A stretch of DNA of 64,000 nt. Origin: Phaeospirillum sp. GTDB lineage: Bacteria > Pseudomonadota > Alphaproteobacteria > Rhodospirillales > Magnetospirillaceae. Under the pieces are notes generated by a model. That model did no database searches. It saw nothing but the letters and a program-made list of their open reading frames with translations, and was not told where the DNA came from. The translations under genes were made by a program, and so were the position numbers. Location: the NCBI GenBank assembly GCA_030651575.1, contig JAUSFB010000027.1:272897-336896 (forward strand), read 5' to 3'. Positions 21,261-29,784 of the stretch are shown one piece after another (within the stretch, counting starts at the first letter, position 1; every line of letters starts with the position of its first letter).

Positions 21261-21461
21261 ATGGGTGCGTTTCACGAATTGACCGATATGGCCCGCGATT
21301 ACGGGCTGGGGCTGAAATATTTCCTGCTGGTGGGCGGCGCCCTGGCCGTCCTGATGCTGGCGCTGTTCCTCTGGGGACGGGTCGAGGAGACCGCCGTCAC
21401 CCCCGTTATCGCCGTTCCGGTCGCAGTCCCGGACGGGACGCCGGCTTCTCCCAGCTACTGA
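21261..21461 (+). CDS. Small single-span membrane protein, unknown function
   Basis: A 66-residue protein with one hydrophobic segment at about residues 19-41 (YFLLVGGALAVLMLALFLWG), a short amphipathic N-terminus and a Val/Pro-rich C-terminus. GGAAGGG lies about 8 nt upstream of the ATG. I recognise no family. The position between dciA-like and dsbA-like genes and the dedicated TATAAT box argue that it is real. Confidence 0.65.
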   Translation: MGAFHELTDMARDYGLGLKYFLLVGGALAVLMLALFLWGRVEETAVTPVIAVPVAVPDGTPASPSY

Positions 21462-21524
21462 TCTTGTGCCGGCTGGCCGGACCTCCTAATATCCCCCCGG
21501 TTCATCGCCATGGAGGATACTAAG

Positions 21525-22124
21525 GTGAAGTCGCTCACCCGCCTGCTCGCCGTCATCGCCGCCCTGTTCATCGCCCAGCCCGCCTGGGCCGCCGACGATG
21601 GCTACAAGATCGATCAGGTGCTGGGACGGCCCGACGCGCCGCTGACCATCATCGAATACGCCTCCACGACGTGCTCGCACTGCGCCGCCTTTCACAAGAC
21701 CACCATGCCCAAGCTGAAGGCCGAGTGGATCGACACCGGCCGGGCCAAGCTGATCTTTCGCGATTTCCCCACCGGTCCCCAGGGATTGTCGGTGGGGGCC
21801 TCGATGATCGCCCACTGCGCCACGCCCGAGCGTTATTTCGGCCTGCTGGGCCTGATCATGGAGCATCAGGAAAAGTGGATGGGCTCCAAGAATCCACTGG
21901 CCGAGTTGAAGAAGCTGGCCATGCTGGCGGGCTTGGGCGAGGACAAGGTCGACGCCTGCCTCAAGCGGCAGGACCTGGCCACCGACATCAAGGACCGCGC
22001 CAAGGACGGCAACGAGAAGCTGGGCGTGGACAGCACGCCTTCCTTCATCATCAACGGCAAGCTGATGGTCGGCGCCCAGTCGTTCGAGGAACTGGACAAG
22101 GCGCTGAAGGCCGCCAAGAAGTAG
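21525..22124 (+). CDS. DsbA-family thiol:disulfide oxidoreductase
   Basis: Periplasmic thioredoxin-fold protein of 199 residues. It has a Sec signal peptide (MKSLTRLLAVIAALFIAQPA, cleaved after AWA), the active site Cys50-Ser-His-Cys53 in STTCSHCAAF, a helical insert, and the cis-proline loop STPSFIINGK. The GTG at 21525 is chosen because GGAGGA lies 7 nt upstream; the ATG at 21510 overlaps that ribosome site. It probably oxidises or isomerises disulfides in exported proteins. It precedes smc, as in many alphaproteobacteria; whether that neighbourhood is functional is unclear. Confidence 0.9.
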   Translation: MKSLTRLLAVIAALFIAQPAWAADDGYKIDQVLGRPDAPLTIIEYASTTCSHCAAFHKTTMPKLKAEWIDTGRAKLIFRDFPTGPQGLSVGASMIAHCATPERYFGLLGLIMEHQEKWMGSKNPLAELKKLAMLAGLGEDKVDACLKRQDLATDIKDRAKDGNEKLGVDSTPSFIINGKLMVGAQSFEELDKALKAAKK

Positions 22125-22179
22125 GAACATCGGCGAGCATGGCGGGAAAGGCCCGGCGCTTGGGGGGCATTGAAAACTT

Positions 22180-25100
22180 TTGATCCAGTTCACCAAGCTG
22201 CGGCTGTCGGGGTTCAAGTCGTTCGTCGACCCGGCCGAGTTGCTGATCGAACCCGGCATGACCGGAGTGGTCGGCCCCAACGGCTGCGGCAAGTCCAATC
22301 TGATCGAGGCGCTGCGTTGGGTGATGGGCGAGACATCGGCCCGGCAGATGCGCGGCGGCGAGATGGACGACGTCATCTTTGGCGGCACCTCGTCGCGCCC
22401 GGCCCGCAATATCGCCGAGGTCGGGCTGGTGCTGGACAATACCGACCGCACCGCGCCGCCCCACCATGACCGCGACGATATCGAGGTCATGCGCCGGATC
22501 GAGCGCGGCAACGGCTCGCTCTACCGGGTCAACGGCCAGGAGACCCGCGCCCGCGACGTCCAACTGCTGTTCGCCGACGCCGCCACCGGGGCGCGCTCGT
22601 CGGGACTGGTCAGCCAGGGCCGCGTCGGCGCGCTGATCGCCGCCAAGCCCGCCGACCGGCGCCTGCTGCTGGAGGAAGCCGCCGGCATCTCCGGTCTCTA
22701 TTCCCGCCGTCACGAGGCCGAGCTGCGCCTGAAGAACGCCGAGACCAATCTGGGCCGGCTGGACGACGTGCTGGCCACCTTGGACGAGCAGTTGAAGTCG
22801 CTGCAAAAGCAGGCGCGCCAAGCCAACCGCTACCGCACCCTGTCCGAGCAGATCCGCAAGATCGAAGCGCAGGTCTTCTATCTCGAATGGCTGGCGGCGC
22901 TGGCCACGGTCGATGCCGCCCGAAGCGCCTTTCGCGAGGCCGGGATGCGGGTGGAGGAGGCGACCGAACAGGCCGCCATGGCCGCTGCCCGTCAGGCCGA
23001 CATCGCCGCCGGCCTGCCCGAACTGCGCAAGGCCGATGCCGAGGCGGCGGTGCTGTTGCAAAAGGTGGCGACCGAGCGCGAGCAGTTGGAGGCCGAGGAA
23101 GGCCGCCTTGCCGAGACTCGGCGCGATCTGGAAGCCCGACTGGCCCAGGCCGGCGCGGACCTCCAGCGCGAGCATGCCCGCTCCGCCGACGCCGCCCAAT
23201 CCATCGCCCGGCTGGAGGACGAGCGCCTCATCCTGATCGAGGCCTCGGAGGGCGAAGCCGAATCCCGCCTGGAGGCCGAGGCCGTGGTCGATCTGGCGGC
23301 CGGCGCGGTGGTCGAGGTCGAGCACGACCTGTCGGCGTTGATGGAGGAAGTCGCCAGCGCCGATGCCGAACGCGGCGCCGCCCATCGCCGCCTGTCCGAG
23401 ACCGAGACCCGCCGCGACCGCCTGAGGGAGCGCCGGGATCAGGTCGAACGTCAGCGGGCCGAGATCGAAGCCGAAAGCATCGACCGTTCCGACCTTACCG
23501 CCCTGGAAATGGACCTGGAAGGGGCGCTGGAATTCCTCGACGAATCGCGTGAGGCCGCCGAAACCGCCGACCGGACTCGCGTTCACGCCCTGGCGGCGCG
23601 CGAAAGCGCCCGCGACGCCTTTCAGGCCGCCAACGCCGCCCGCTCGCGCATTCAGGCCGAGGCCGATGCCCTGCGTCAGGTGCTGGCCCAGGGCAAAGGC
23701 GGCGACCACCGCCCGGTACTGGAAGACACCTCCGCCATGTCGGGGTTCGAGCCCGCCCTGGCGGCGGCGCTGGGCGACGATCTCGGCGCTCCGGTCGATC
23801 CGGCCGCGCCGCTGCACTGGGACGAATTGGGGCCGCTGGACCAGCCGCCCGGCCTGCCCGACGGCACCGAGCCGCTGGCCCGTTTCGTCACCGCGCCGTC
23901 GCAATTGGCCCGCCGGCTGTCCCAGGTCGGCGTGGTGACCGATGCGGCGCAAGGCGAGTCGCTGCGTCACGCCCTGGCGGTGGGACAGCGGCTGGTCAGC
24001 CGCGATGGCGATCTATGGCGCTGGGACGGTTATACCGCGCGGGCGGGGGCTCCCAGCCCCATGGCGCTGCGCCTTGCCCAGCGCAATCGCCTGCGCGAGC
24101 TGGAGGCTCGCCTGGAGGACGCCTCCATGGGAGTGGAGGAGGCGGAAGATGCGGTTCAGGCCGCCACCATGACCGCCGAACACGCCGCCGAGGCCGAGCG
24201 CCGCGCCAAGGACGCCGTGCGTCAGGCCGAGGCGGAAACCGCCAAGGCCCGCGACGCCCATGCCAGACTGGCCCAACGCTTCAACGCCTATGAAAGCCGC
24301 CTCGCCGCCGTGACCGGGCAGCGCGACGGAGTCGGGGCCGACCTCGCCCTGGCCGAGGCCGAACTGGCGGAGGCTCAGGCGGCGGTGGCCGCCTTCCCCG
24401 AATCCACCGATGGCCGCGACCGGGTCGCCGCCTTGCGCGCCGCCCTGGCCGAACGCCGCTCCGCCCTGGTCGAGGCGCGATCCGAGCTTGACCGGCTGAT
24501 CCGTGAAGGCGGGGAACGCCGCCGCCGGCTGGACGCCCTGGACGCCGACGTCAAATCCTGGCGCAACCGCACCGAGGCCGCCCGCGCCCATATGGAGGAG
24601 CTGGAAGAACGCCGCGAGACGGTGATGGCCGAGATCGAGCGCCTGTCCACCCTGCCCGACACCATCGCCAAGCGCCGCGACGCGCTGTTCGACCGCATGG
24701 AGGCGGCGGAGGCCGCCCGCAAGGCTTCCGGCGACGCCCTGATCGCCGCCGAGGCGGCCCTGGCCGAGGCCGACCGGCAGGTCCGCGCCGCCGAAGGAAT
24801 CCTGGTCGCCGCCCGCGAGGACCGCATCCGCCGCGAAGGGGCCGTGACCGCCGCCGATCAGGCTTGCCGCACCGTGGCGACCCGCATCGGCGAACGGCTC
24901 GACATGACGCCGGAGCAACTGCGCGATGTCGCCGGCCTGGTGGAGGAAGAACGCCCCGACCCGGAAGACATGCAGCGCAAGCTGGACCGTCTGATCCGGG
25001 AGCGCGACAATATGGGGGCGGTCAATCTGCTGGCCGAGCAGGAGGTCGAGGAGCTGGACGCCCGCATCAAGGGCATGGTGGCGGAAAAGGACGACCTGAC

Positions 25101-25647
25101 CGCCGCCATCGCCAAGCTGCGCCACGCCATCGGCGAACTCAACCGCGAGGGCCGCGAGCGCCTGTTGGCCTCGTTCCAGGCGGTGGACCAGCATTTTCGC
25201 GATCTGTTCGTCAAGCTGTTCGGCGGCGGCCGCGCCCATCTGGCGCTGACCGAATCCGCCGATCCGCTGGAAGCCGGCCTGGAGATCATGGCCAGCCCGC
25301 CCGGCAAACGTCTGCAACAGCTGTCGCTGTTGTCGGGCGGCGAGCAGGCGTTGACCGCCCTGGCGCTGCTTTTCGCGGTGTTCATGACCAATCCGGCCCC
25401 CATCTGCGTGCTGGACGAGGTTGACGCGCCACTGGACGACGCCAATGTGGACCGCTTCTGCTCGCTGGTCGAAGGCATCGCCCGGGCCACCCGCACCCGC
25501 TTTCTGATCGTCACCCATCACCGCATGAGCATGGCCCGCATGGACCGCCTCTATGGCGTGACCATGGCCGAACGCGGCGTGTCGCAACTGGTCTCGGTCG
25601 ATCTGGCCCAGGCCGAGGCGCTGCGGGATAAGACGGTGGTGGGGTAG
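22180..25647 (+). CDS. smc: Chromosome segregation protein SMC
   Basis: Structural-maintenance-of-chromosomes ATPase that compacts and segregates DNA with ScpA/ScpB. The 1155 residues show an N-terminal Walker A GPNGCGKSN (32-40), a long coiled coil, a hinge around residues 505-640, a second coiled coil, and a C-terminal head with signature LSLLSGGEQALTALAL and Walker B CVLDEVDAPLDD. The start is TTG 22180 with IQFTKLRLSGFKSFVDP following, exactly where the family begins. The GGGGGG run upstream is rather distant, so initiation may be weak. A 14-bp hairpin follows the stop. Confidence 0.96.
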   Translation: MIQFTKLRLSGFKSFVDPAELLIEPGMTGVVGPNGCGKSNLIEALRWVMGETSARQMRGGEMDDVIFGGTSSRPARNIAEVGLVLDNTDRTAPPHHDRDDIEVMRRIERGNGSLYRVNGQETRARDVQLLFADAATGARSSGLVSQGRVGALIAAKPADRRLLLEEAAGISGLYSRRHEAELRLKNAETNLGRLDDVLATLDEQLKSLQKQARQANRYRTLSEQIRKIEAQVFYLEWLAALATVDAARSAFREAGMRVEEATEQAAMAAARQADIAAGLPELRKADAEAAVLLQKVATEREQLEAEEGRLAETRRDLEARLAQAGADLQREHARSADAAQSIARLEDERLILIEASEGEAESRLEAEAVVDLAAGAVVEVEHDLSALMEEVASADAERGAAHRRLSETETRRDRLRERRDQVERQRAEIEAESIDRSDLTALEMDLEGALEFLDESREAAETADRTRVHALAARESARDAFQAANAARSRIQAEADALRQVLAQGKGGDHRPVLEDTSAMSGFEPALAAALGDDLGAPVDPAAPLHWDELGPLDQPPGLPDGTEPLARFVTAPSQLARRLSQVGVVTDAAQGESLRHALAVGQRLVSRDGDLWRWDGYTARAGAPSPMALRLAQRNRLRELEARLEDASMGVEEAEDAVQAATMTAEHAAEAERRAKDAVRQAEAETAKARDAHARLAQRFNAYESRLAAVTGQRDGVGADLALAEAELAEAQAAVAAFPESTDGRDRVAALRAALAERRSALVEARSELDRLIREGGERRRRLDALDADVKSWRNRTEAARAHMEELEERRETVMAEIERLSTLPDTIAKRRDALFDRMEAAEAARKASGDALIAAEAALAEADRQVRAAEGILVAAREDRIRREGAVTAADQACRTVATRIGERLDMTPEQLRDVAGLVEEERPDPEDMQRKLDRLIRERDNMGAVNLLAEQEVEELDARIKGMVAEKDDLTAAIAKLRHAIGELNREGRERLLASFQAVDQHFRDLFVKLFGGGRAHLALTESADPLEAGLEIMASPPGKRLQQLSLLSGGEQALTALALLFAVFMTNPAPICVLDEVDAPLDDANVDRFCSLVEGIARATRTRFLIVTHHRMSMARMDRLYGVTMAERGVSQLVSVDLAQAEALRDKTVVG

Positions 25648-25688
25648 GAATGCCCCCTTCTGCCGCTTTGACGGGAAGGGGGCGTTCC
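25647..25688 (+). terminator. Hairpin at the 3' end of smc
   Basis: A 14-bp stem (25647-25660 with 25675-25688, one G-U pair) beginning at the last base of the smc stop codon. No U-tract follows, so it may protect the 3' end or act with Rho. Confidence 0.5.
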
Positions 25689-25762
25689 ATCTACGTCCCT
25701 ACAGAGGGCAACACGAACGCAGGCAAGCAGGAATAATTATCGGTAAGGTGATGCCTGTAATG

Positions 25763-26002
25763 CTATCTTCCCTGGAGAATCGCAGGAACTGATCGATATC
25801 CCTTCTCACGAGCCAAGTATATCCGATGCCTTCCATCAATTATTTTGTACGGAGTGGAACTGGCGTCGAGGGTAATAGGGTCGGAGCGGCTATTAACAAC
25901 GTCATCGAACGACGAGTAGCCATCTTGTAAGGTGTCTAACCGACTATCCGACAATATGCCTTTATATACGTCTTCGATGTCATCCAGCTTCACGTCAGAC
26001 AT
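25763..26002 (-). CDS. Small ParB-like nuclease-fold protein in a low-GC patch
   Basis: A 79-residue protein whose C-terminal half ends in IIDGRHRIYLAREKGYRSVP, the DGRHR core of ParB N-terminal-like folds. These folds are seen in ParB/Spo0J and in C-terminal toxin modules. ATG 26002 has AGGAGAG about 5 nt upstream; longer starts lack this. Much shorter than a real ParB, it has no DNA-binding helix-turn-helix domain. By my count 25801-25980 is about 48% G+C, far below its neighbours, suggesting recent transfer or a remnant. The function is unknown. Confidence 0.6.
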   Translation of the reverse strand: MSDVKLDDIEDVYKGILSDSRLDTLQDGYSSFDDVVNSRSDPITLDASSTPYKIIDGRHRIYLAREKGYRSVPAILQGR

Positions 26003-26301
26003 CCGACTCTCCTCATTTAAGGGATCGACTCGCACCGCTAAGGTTAGCAACAGTAGCGAACAATGCGAGCGGTGCAATCAATTTTTGATGGAGATTGCCG
26101 GGAAGCGCTTGCTGCGCTGTGGAATGCGCCTCATTCCATGGGTGGGCGTGAAAGCGGAGGCGTTGCGCATGATTCTTCGACACCACCCCTTCGGGGAGGA
26201 GACGATTTTTGCCGCGCCGCAATATCGATTGGGGCGTCAGGGGGCGGGAGAGCTTGAAAAGCCTATGCGAAACAGCCGGTTAGTCCCGCCGGTTTCCGGC
26301 C
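26003..26301. other. Intergenic stretch before the F0 operon
   Basis: No convincing gene on either strand. Short frames exist but lack ribosome sites and similarity. It contains one small CCCC-TTC-GGGG hairpin near 26190. Composition returns from AT-rich to GC-rich along it. Confidence 0.5.
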
Positions 26302-26330
26302 TTGACACGGGTGGGGCCAGACCTTATGGT
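26302..26330 (+). promoter_or_regulatory. Promoter of the F0 ATP synthase operon
   Basis: TTGACA (26302-26307), 17-nt spacer, TATGGT (26325-26330). The start site near 26337 gives a leader of about 50 nt before atpI. A strong sigma-70 match. Confidence 0.65.
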
Positions 26331-26385
26331 GCCCGCGCTTTTGGCCCCCATGGGTCAGGAGGGGGAATATCGAGGATGCATCCAA

Positions 26386-26739
26386 ATGGCTGACCCCGAG
26401 ACGCCCTCGTCGCTGGATGACCTTGATGCTCGTTTGCGCGCCGCACGCGCTCGGGAGCACGAGGAATCCGGACGCGGACCGGAAAGCCGGGGACGGCCGT
26501 CCGGCATGGGATTGGGATTGCGCGTCGGCGCCGAACTGGTGGTGGGCGTGCTGGTCGGGGTGGGGATCGGCTGGGTGCTTGACGCCTGGTTGAAGACCGC
26601 ACCCTGGCTGATGGTGGTGTTTCTGTTCCTGGGTGGGGCAGCCGGCGTCCTCAATATCTTCCGCCTGATGCGGGGGATGGACGATACGGTCGGTCTCGGG
26701 CAGGCGCAGAGGCGGATAAAGCAGACGAAGAACCATTGA
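26386..26739 (+). CDS. atpI: ATP synthase protein I (AtpI)
   Basis: Small accessory membrane protein that helps assemble the c-ring. The 117 residues have a soluble Asp/Arg-rich N-terminus and two hydrophobic hairpin helices (about 48-70 and 78-98) with the glycine pattern VGVLVGVGIGWVLD followed by PWLMVVFLFLGGAAGVLN, as in the AtpI/Gene1 family. ATG 26386 is the first start that gives normal length; the frame is open upstream to the promoter itself. It leads atpI-atpB-atpE-b'-b. Confidence 0.88.
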   Translation: MADPETPSSLDDLDARLRAARAREHEESGRGPESRGRPSGMGLGLRVGAELVVGVLVGVGIGWVLDAWLKTAPWLMVVFLFLGGAAGVLNIFRLMRGMDDTVGLGQAQRRIKQTKNH

Positions 26740-26751
26740 GAGAGGCGTGCA

Positions 26752-27495
26752 GTGGCTAATCCGATCGAACAGTTCAAGATCCAGCCGTTGGTTCCGCTCA
26801 AGGTCGGGGCGTTGGACATCTCGTTCACCAACTCCGCGGCCATGATGGTGCTATCCGTCTGCCTGATCACCGTGTTCCTGACCCTGTCGGTGCGCTCACG
26901 CGCCCTGGTGCCGGGCCGCTGGCAGTCCATGGCGGAAATATTCTACGAATTCATTGCCGGCATGCTGCGCGACAATGTGGGATCGGAAGGGCGCAAATAC
27001 TTTCCCTTCATCTTCTCCCTGTTCATGTTCGTGCTGTTCGGCAATCTGCTGGGCATGATGCCGATCCCGGTGATCGGCTTCACCTATACCAGCCATGTGA
27101 TCGTGACCTTCGGCATGGCCGCGGTGGTGTTCGTCGGCGTGACCGTCATCGGTTTCGCCCGTCACGGCACCCATTACCTGCGCATGTTCTTCCCCGAGGG
27201 CGCCCCGCTGGCGACCGCGGTGATCCTGATCCCGATCGAGCTGATTTCTTACTTCTCCCGCCCCTTCAGCCTCGCCGTCCGTTTGTTCGCCAACATGACG
27301 GTGGGTCACATCATCTTGAAGGTGGTGGGCGGTTTCGTGGTGTCGCTGGGTGCGTTCTATCTGGTTCCCGGCGTGGTTCCCTTTGCTTTCCTGTCGGCCG
27401 TGACGGTGCTGGAGTTCGGCATCGCCATGCTGCAGGCCTACGTCTTCACCATCCTGTCCTGCATCTATCTGCACGATGCCATCCACATGCATTGA
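26752..27495 (+). CDS. atpB: F0F1 ATP synthase subunit a
   Basis: Stator subunit that forms the two proton half-channels against the c-ring. The 247 residues have five or six membrane helices. The essential arginine is Arg177 in AVRLFANMTVGH (equivalent to E. coli Arg210). GTG 26752 is used, with GAGAGAGG just upstream and 12 nt after the atpI stop. Confidence 0.96.
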   Translation: MANPIEQFKIQPLVPLKVGALDISFTNSAAMMVLSVCLITVFLTLSVRSRALVPGRWQSMAEIFYEFIAGMLRDNVGSEGRKYFPFIFSLFMFVLFGNLLGMMPIPVIGFTYTSHVIVTFGMAAVVFVGVTVIGFARHGTHYLRMFFPEGAPLATAVILIPIELISYFSRPFSLAVRLFANMTVGHIILKVVGGFVVSLGAFYLVPGVVPFAFLSAVTVLEFGIAMLQAYVFTILSCIYLHDAIHMH

Positions 27496-27551
27496 GCCGG
27501 GTGCGGTCAGACGTTCCCCCTATTCCGTTTTGTCCTGAAGGAGTTGAGTAC

Positions 27552-27776
27552 ATGGATCCGCAAGCTGCTAAGTTCATCGGTGCTGGTCTGGCTGCCATCG
27601 GCATGATCGGTTCTGGTATCGGCGTGGGCAACATCTGGTCCAGCCTGATCGCCACCGTCGGCCGCAACCCGTCCGCCAAGGCCAATGTCGAGCTGTACGG
27701 CTGGATCGGCTTCGCGGTGACCGAGGCTATCGCGCTGTTCGCCCTGGTCGTTGCCCTGATGGTTCTCTTCGCCTAA
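27552..27776 (+). CDS. atpE: F0F1 ATP synthase subunit c
   Basis: Proteolipid of the rotating c-ring. The 74 residues form two helices joined by the Arg38-Asn39-Pro40 loop. Helix 1 has the glycine ladder GSGIGVG and helix 2 has the proton-binding Glu58 in FAVTEAIALF. AAGGAG lies 9 nt before the ATG. The 122-nt spacer after the gene holds a strong hairpin, and c is needed in about ten copies per enzyme. Confidence 0.97.
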   Translation: MDPQAAKFIGAGLAAIGMIGSGIGVGNIWSSLIATVGRNPSAKANVELYGWIGFAVTEAIALFALVVALMVLFA

Positions 27777-27807
27777 AGCGAAGAGTCTCCTTCGGAACGT
27801 GGTCGGC

Positions 27808-27839
27808 GCCGCGACCGGGCTTTGACGCCCTGTCGCGGC
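27808..27839 (+). other. Intercistronic hairpin between atpE and the b' gene
   Basis: GCCGCGAC (27808-27815) pairs with GTCGCGGC (27832-27839), and inside it GGGC (27817-27820) pairs with GCCC (27827-27830) with one C/T mismatch between and a TTTGAC loop. No U-tract. It is placed where it could end or protect the atpE part of the message. Confidence 0.6.
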
Positions 27840-27898
27840 CTGCCGGCCGGTCCGAGACTTTTCGGGTCAGCACCTAATACCCGCCCAGGAGCTTTGGG

Positions 27899-28393
27899 AT
27901 GCCTCAATTCGATCCCACCTTTTTTGCGCCCCAGCTGTTCTGGCTGTTCCTCACCTTCGTCACGCTCTACGTGCTGATGACCGTGGTGGCTCTGCCCAAG
28001 ATCGGCGCCGTCCTCGACGAGCGTCAGCGCAAGATCGACGACAATCTCGACAAGGCCGCCCAGTTGAAGGCCGAGGCCGAGGCTGCGGTGGCAGCGTATG
28101 AGAGGGCTTTGTCCGAATCCCGCGCCCACGCCCATTCCGTCATCAAGGAAGCGTCGGACCGCCTCGCCCATGAAGCGGACGAGCGCAACAAGGCGCTTGC
28201 CACCCGTCTGGCCGAGCAGATCAAGGCCGGCGAGACCCGCATCACTCAGGCGAAGGACGCGGCCTTGGCCAATGTCCGTGACGTTGCCGTCGATGTCGCC
28301 GGTTCCGTCTTTGCCCGCCTCGTCGGCTCCGCCGCCGATGCCGCCCGGCTGGAATCCGCCGTCGCCGCCGCCCTCAAGGAGCACGGCAAATGA
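27899..28393 (+). CDS. atpF2: F0F1 ATP synthase subunit b'
   Basis: One of two peripheral-stalk subunits. The 164 residues have an N-terminal membrane helix (about 12-33, [20 protein letters not shown]) and a long charged Ala/Glu/Lys helix. A separate b' next to b is typical of photosynthetic and related alphaproteobacteria. CAGGAGC precedes the ATG, and the stop overlaps the b start by 4 nt. Confidence 0.94.
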   Translation: MPQFDPTFFAPQLFWLFLTFVTLYVLMTVVALPKIGAVLDERQRKIDDNLDKAAQLKAEAEAAVAAYERALSESRAHAHSVIKEASDRLAHEADERNKALATRLAEQIKAGETRITQAKDAALANVRDVAVDVAGSVFARLVGSAADAARLESAVAAALKEHGK

Positions 28394-28926
28394 TTTCTAG
28401 CGCCTTCGCTGCCGGCGCCGGTGCCGCCGCCGCCCATGGCCCCTTCTACACCGAGGCCCATTTCTGGGTCGATATCGCCTTCATCTTGGTGGTGGCCCTG
28501 GCCTATAAGCCGGTTTCGCGCGCCATCGCCGCCGGGCTCGACGCCCGCGCGGCCAAGATCAAGGCTCGCCTCGACGAGGCGCACAAGCTGCGTGAGGAGG
28601 CCCAGGAAATGCTGGCCACCTATCAGCGCAAGCAGCGCGACGCCATGAAGGAAGCCGAGGAGATCATTGCCCACGCCAAGGCCGAGGCCGAGCGTCTGGC
28701 CAAGCAAGCGGCCAAGGATCTCGACATCAGCATGAAGCGTCGCGAGCAGATGGCTCTGGACCGGATCGCCCAGGCCGAGGCCCAGGCGGTGAAGGAAGTC
28801 CAGAACCTCGCCGTCGATGTCGCCGTCGGCGCCGCCCAGAAGATGATCGGAGACAGCATGTCGGCCGCCCAGACCGTCCAGCTGATCGATGCCGCCATCA
28901 ACGATCTTCCGGGAAAGCTTCACTGA
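28390..28926 (+). CDS. atpF: F0F1 ATP synthase subunit b
   Basis: Second peripheral-stalk subunit, forming a b/b' heterodimer that ties F0 to F1. The 178 residues have an N-terminal membrane helix (about 22-42) after an Ala-rich periplasmic tip and a long amphipathic helix. The ATG overlaps the b' stop (ATGA). The operon ends here with a strong terminator; the F1 genes are elsewhere. Confidence 0.95.
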   Translation: MISSAFAAGAGAAAAHGPFYTEAHFWVDIAFILVVALAYKPVSRAIAAGLDARAAKIKARLDEAHKLREEAQEMLATYQRKQRDAMKEAEEIIAHAKAEAERLAKQAAKDLDISMKRREQMALDRIAQAEAQAVKEVQNLAVDVAVGAAQKMIGDSMSAAQTVQLIDAAINDLPGKLH

Positions 28927-28959
28927 GGCCTTCGATCCCGCAAGTTTCGTCGCAACGGC

Positions 28960-28992
28960 AAAACCCCCGTCGGAGAACCCGGCGGGGGTTTT
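28960..28992 (+). terminator. Rho-independent terminator of the F0 operon
   Basis: AAAACCCCC (28960-28968) pairs with GGGGGTTTT (28984-28992), extended inward by further G-C pairs to a 5-nt loop, with TTTTGTTT on the 3' side. Confidence 0.9.
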
Positions 28993-29037
28993 GTTTCGTC
29001 TGCGCCAAAATCGTCATGGGATGTGGGCAGCACAAGG

Positions 29038-29066
29038 TTGAATGTCCCACCAAACGGCAGTAGGCT
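29038..29066 (+). promoter_or_regulatory. Candidate promoter of the FlaF-like gene
   Basis: TTGAAT (29038-29043), 17-nt spacer, TAGGCT (29061-29066). The start site near 29073 would leave a long leader of about 146 nt. Confidence 0.35.
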
Positions 29067-29218
29067 TATGTCAATTCGTCGCCAACGGGGGCATAAGCCA
29101 CAGACCCGCCGAAGTAATCCCTGGTGCGGACTCGTGGCGGAAACGGCAGCATCTTCGAGAACGTTTCCCGAAGGCAATTCTACAGAATTCAACTTTGGTG
29201 AAATGATCAGGAGGAACC

Positions 29219-29566
29219 ATGTCTCAGCAACCCGAGCTCTCCCTTGCTGAGGAGCAAGCTTTCCAGTTGTCCCAGGCCGCCATCCTGCTGGATCAAGCCA
29301 GGGGCGACCGTGACAAGAACATCGGTCCTTTCGCCGCAGCCCTGAAGGGAAACCTGGAGACTTGGGTTGCCCTTTGCACCGTCATCGCGCACGAAGACTG
29401 CATGCTGAACGAGGATGTGAAGCGCAATCTTCGCCGGTTGGCCCAGTTCGTCGCCGACAAGACCCTGGCCGGCTTGGATAGCGTCACCAACGAGACCATC
29501 GACTCCTTCATCAATATCAATTTGCAGATTTCCGAAGGTCTGCTTGAAGGCGCCAAGTCGCGGTGA
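29219..29566 (+). CDS. FlaF-like small helical protein
   Basis: A 115-residue, mostly helical protein. The spacing of Leu/Trp residues, the central NLETWVAL segment, and the ending IDSFININLQISEGLLEG resemble FlaF, which regulates flagellin synthesis in alphaproteobacteria (ending roughly LIxINxxIxxGL). I match by pattern only, and the N-terminus is not typical. A strong AGGAGGAACC ribosome site precedes the ATG. It stands alone; no flagellin, flbT or other flagellar gene is in the window. An alternative is an unrelated small helical regulator. Confidence 0.55.
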   Translation: MSQQPELSLAEEQAFQLSQAAILLDQARGDRDKNIGPFAAALKGNLETWVALCTVIAHEDCMLNEDVKRNLRRLAQFVADKTLAGLDSVTNETIDSFININLQISEGLLEGAKSR

Positions 29567-29573
29567 TCGGTCA

Positions 29574-29602
29574 CCCTTCCAACCTCTCGGGGTTGGAAGG
29601 GG
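29574..29602 (+). terminator. Hairpin after the FlaF-like gene
   Basis: An 11-bp perfect stem CCCTTCCAACC / GGTTGGAAGGG (29574-29584 with 29591-29601) with a 6-nt loop, 8 nt after the stop. No U-tract follows. Confidence 0.5.
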
Positions 29603-29784
29603 AGCACCTTGGAAAGATCCGTCTGGTTCTCCTGGCCCTTGCCATGTGCGGCGCCGACTACGGGTCGGCCCTTTCTTCTCGATGAGGCGCCCCACCGAGA
29701 CGGGCATTGTTGGTTAAGGCCGTCTTGGAAACATAGCTCGCCCCCAATGACAGCCCCCCCGGGGCGGTCCCGTCCCCCCTTCGT

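Noticed and set aside
29100..29150. Sigma-54 promoter (TGGC-N-GC) upstream of the FlaF-like gene
   Set aside because: GTGGCGGAAACGGCAGC has GG and GC elements at the wrong distance for a -24/-12 promoter.
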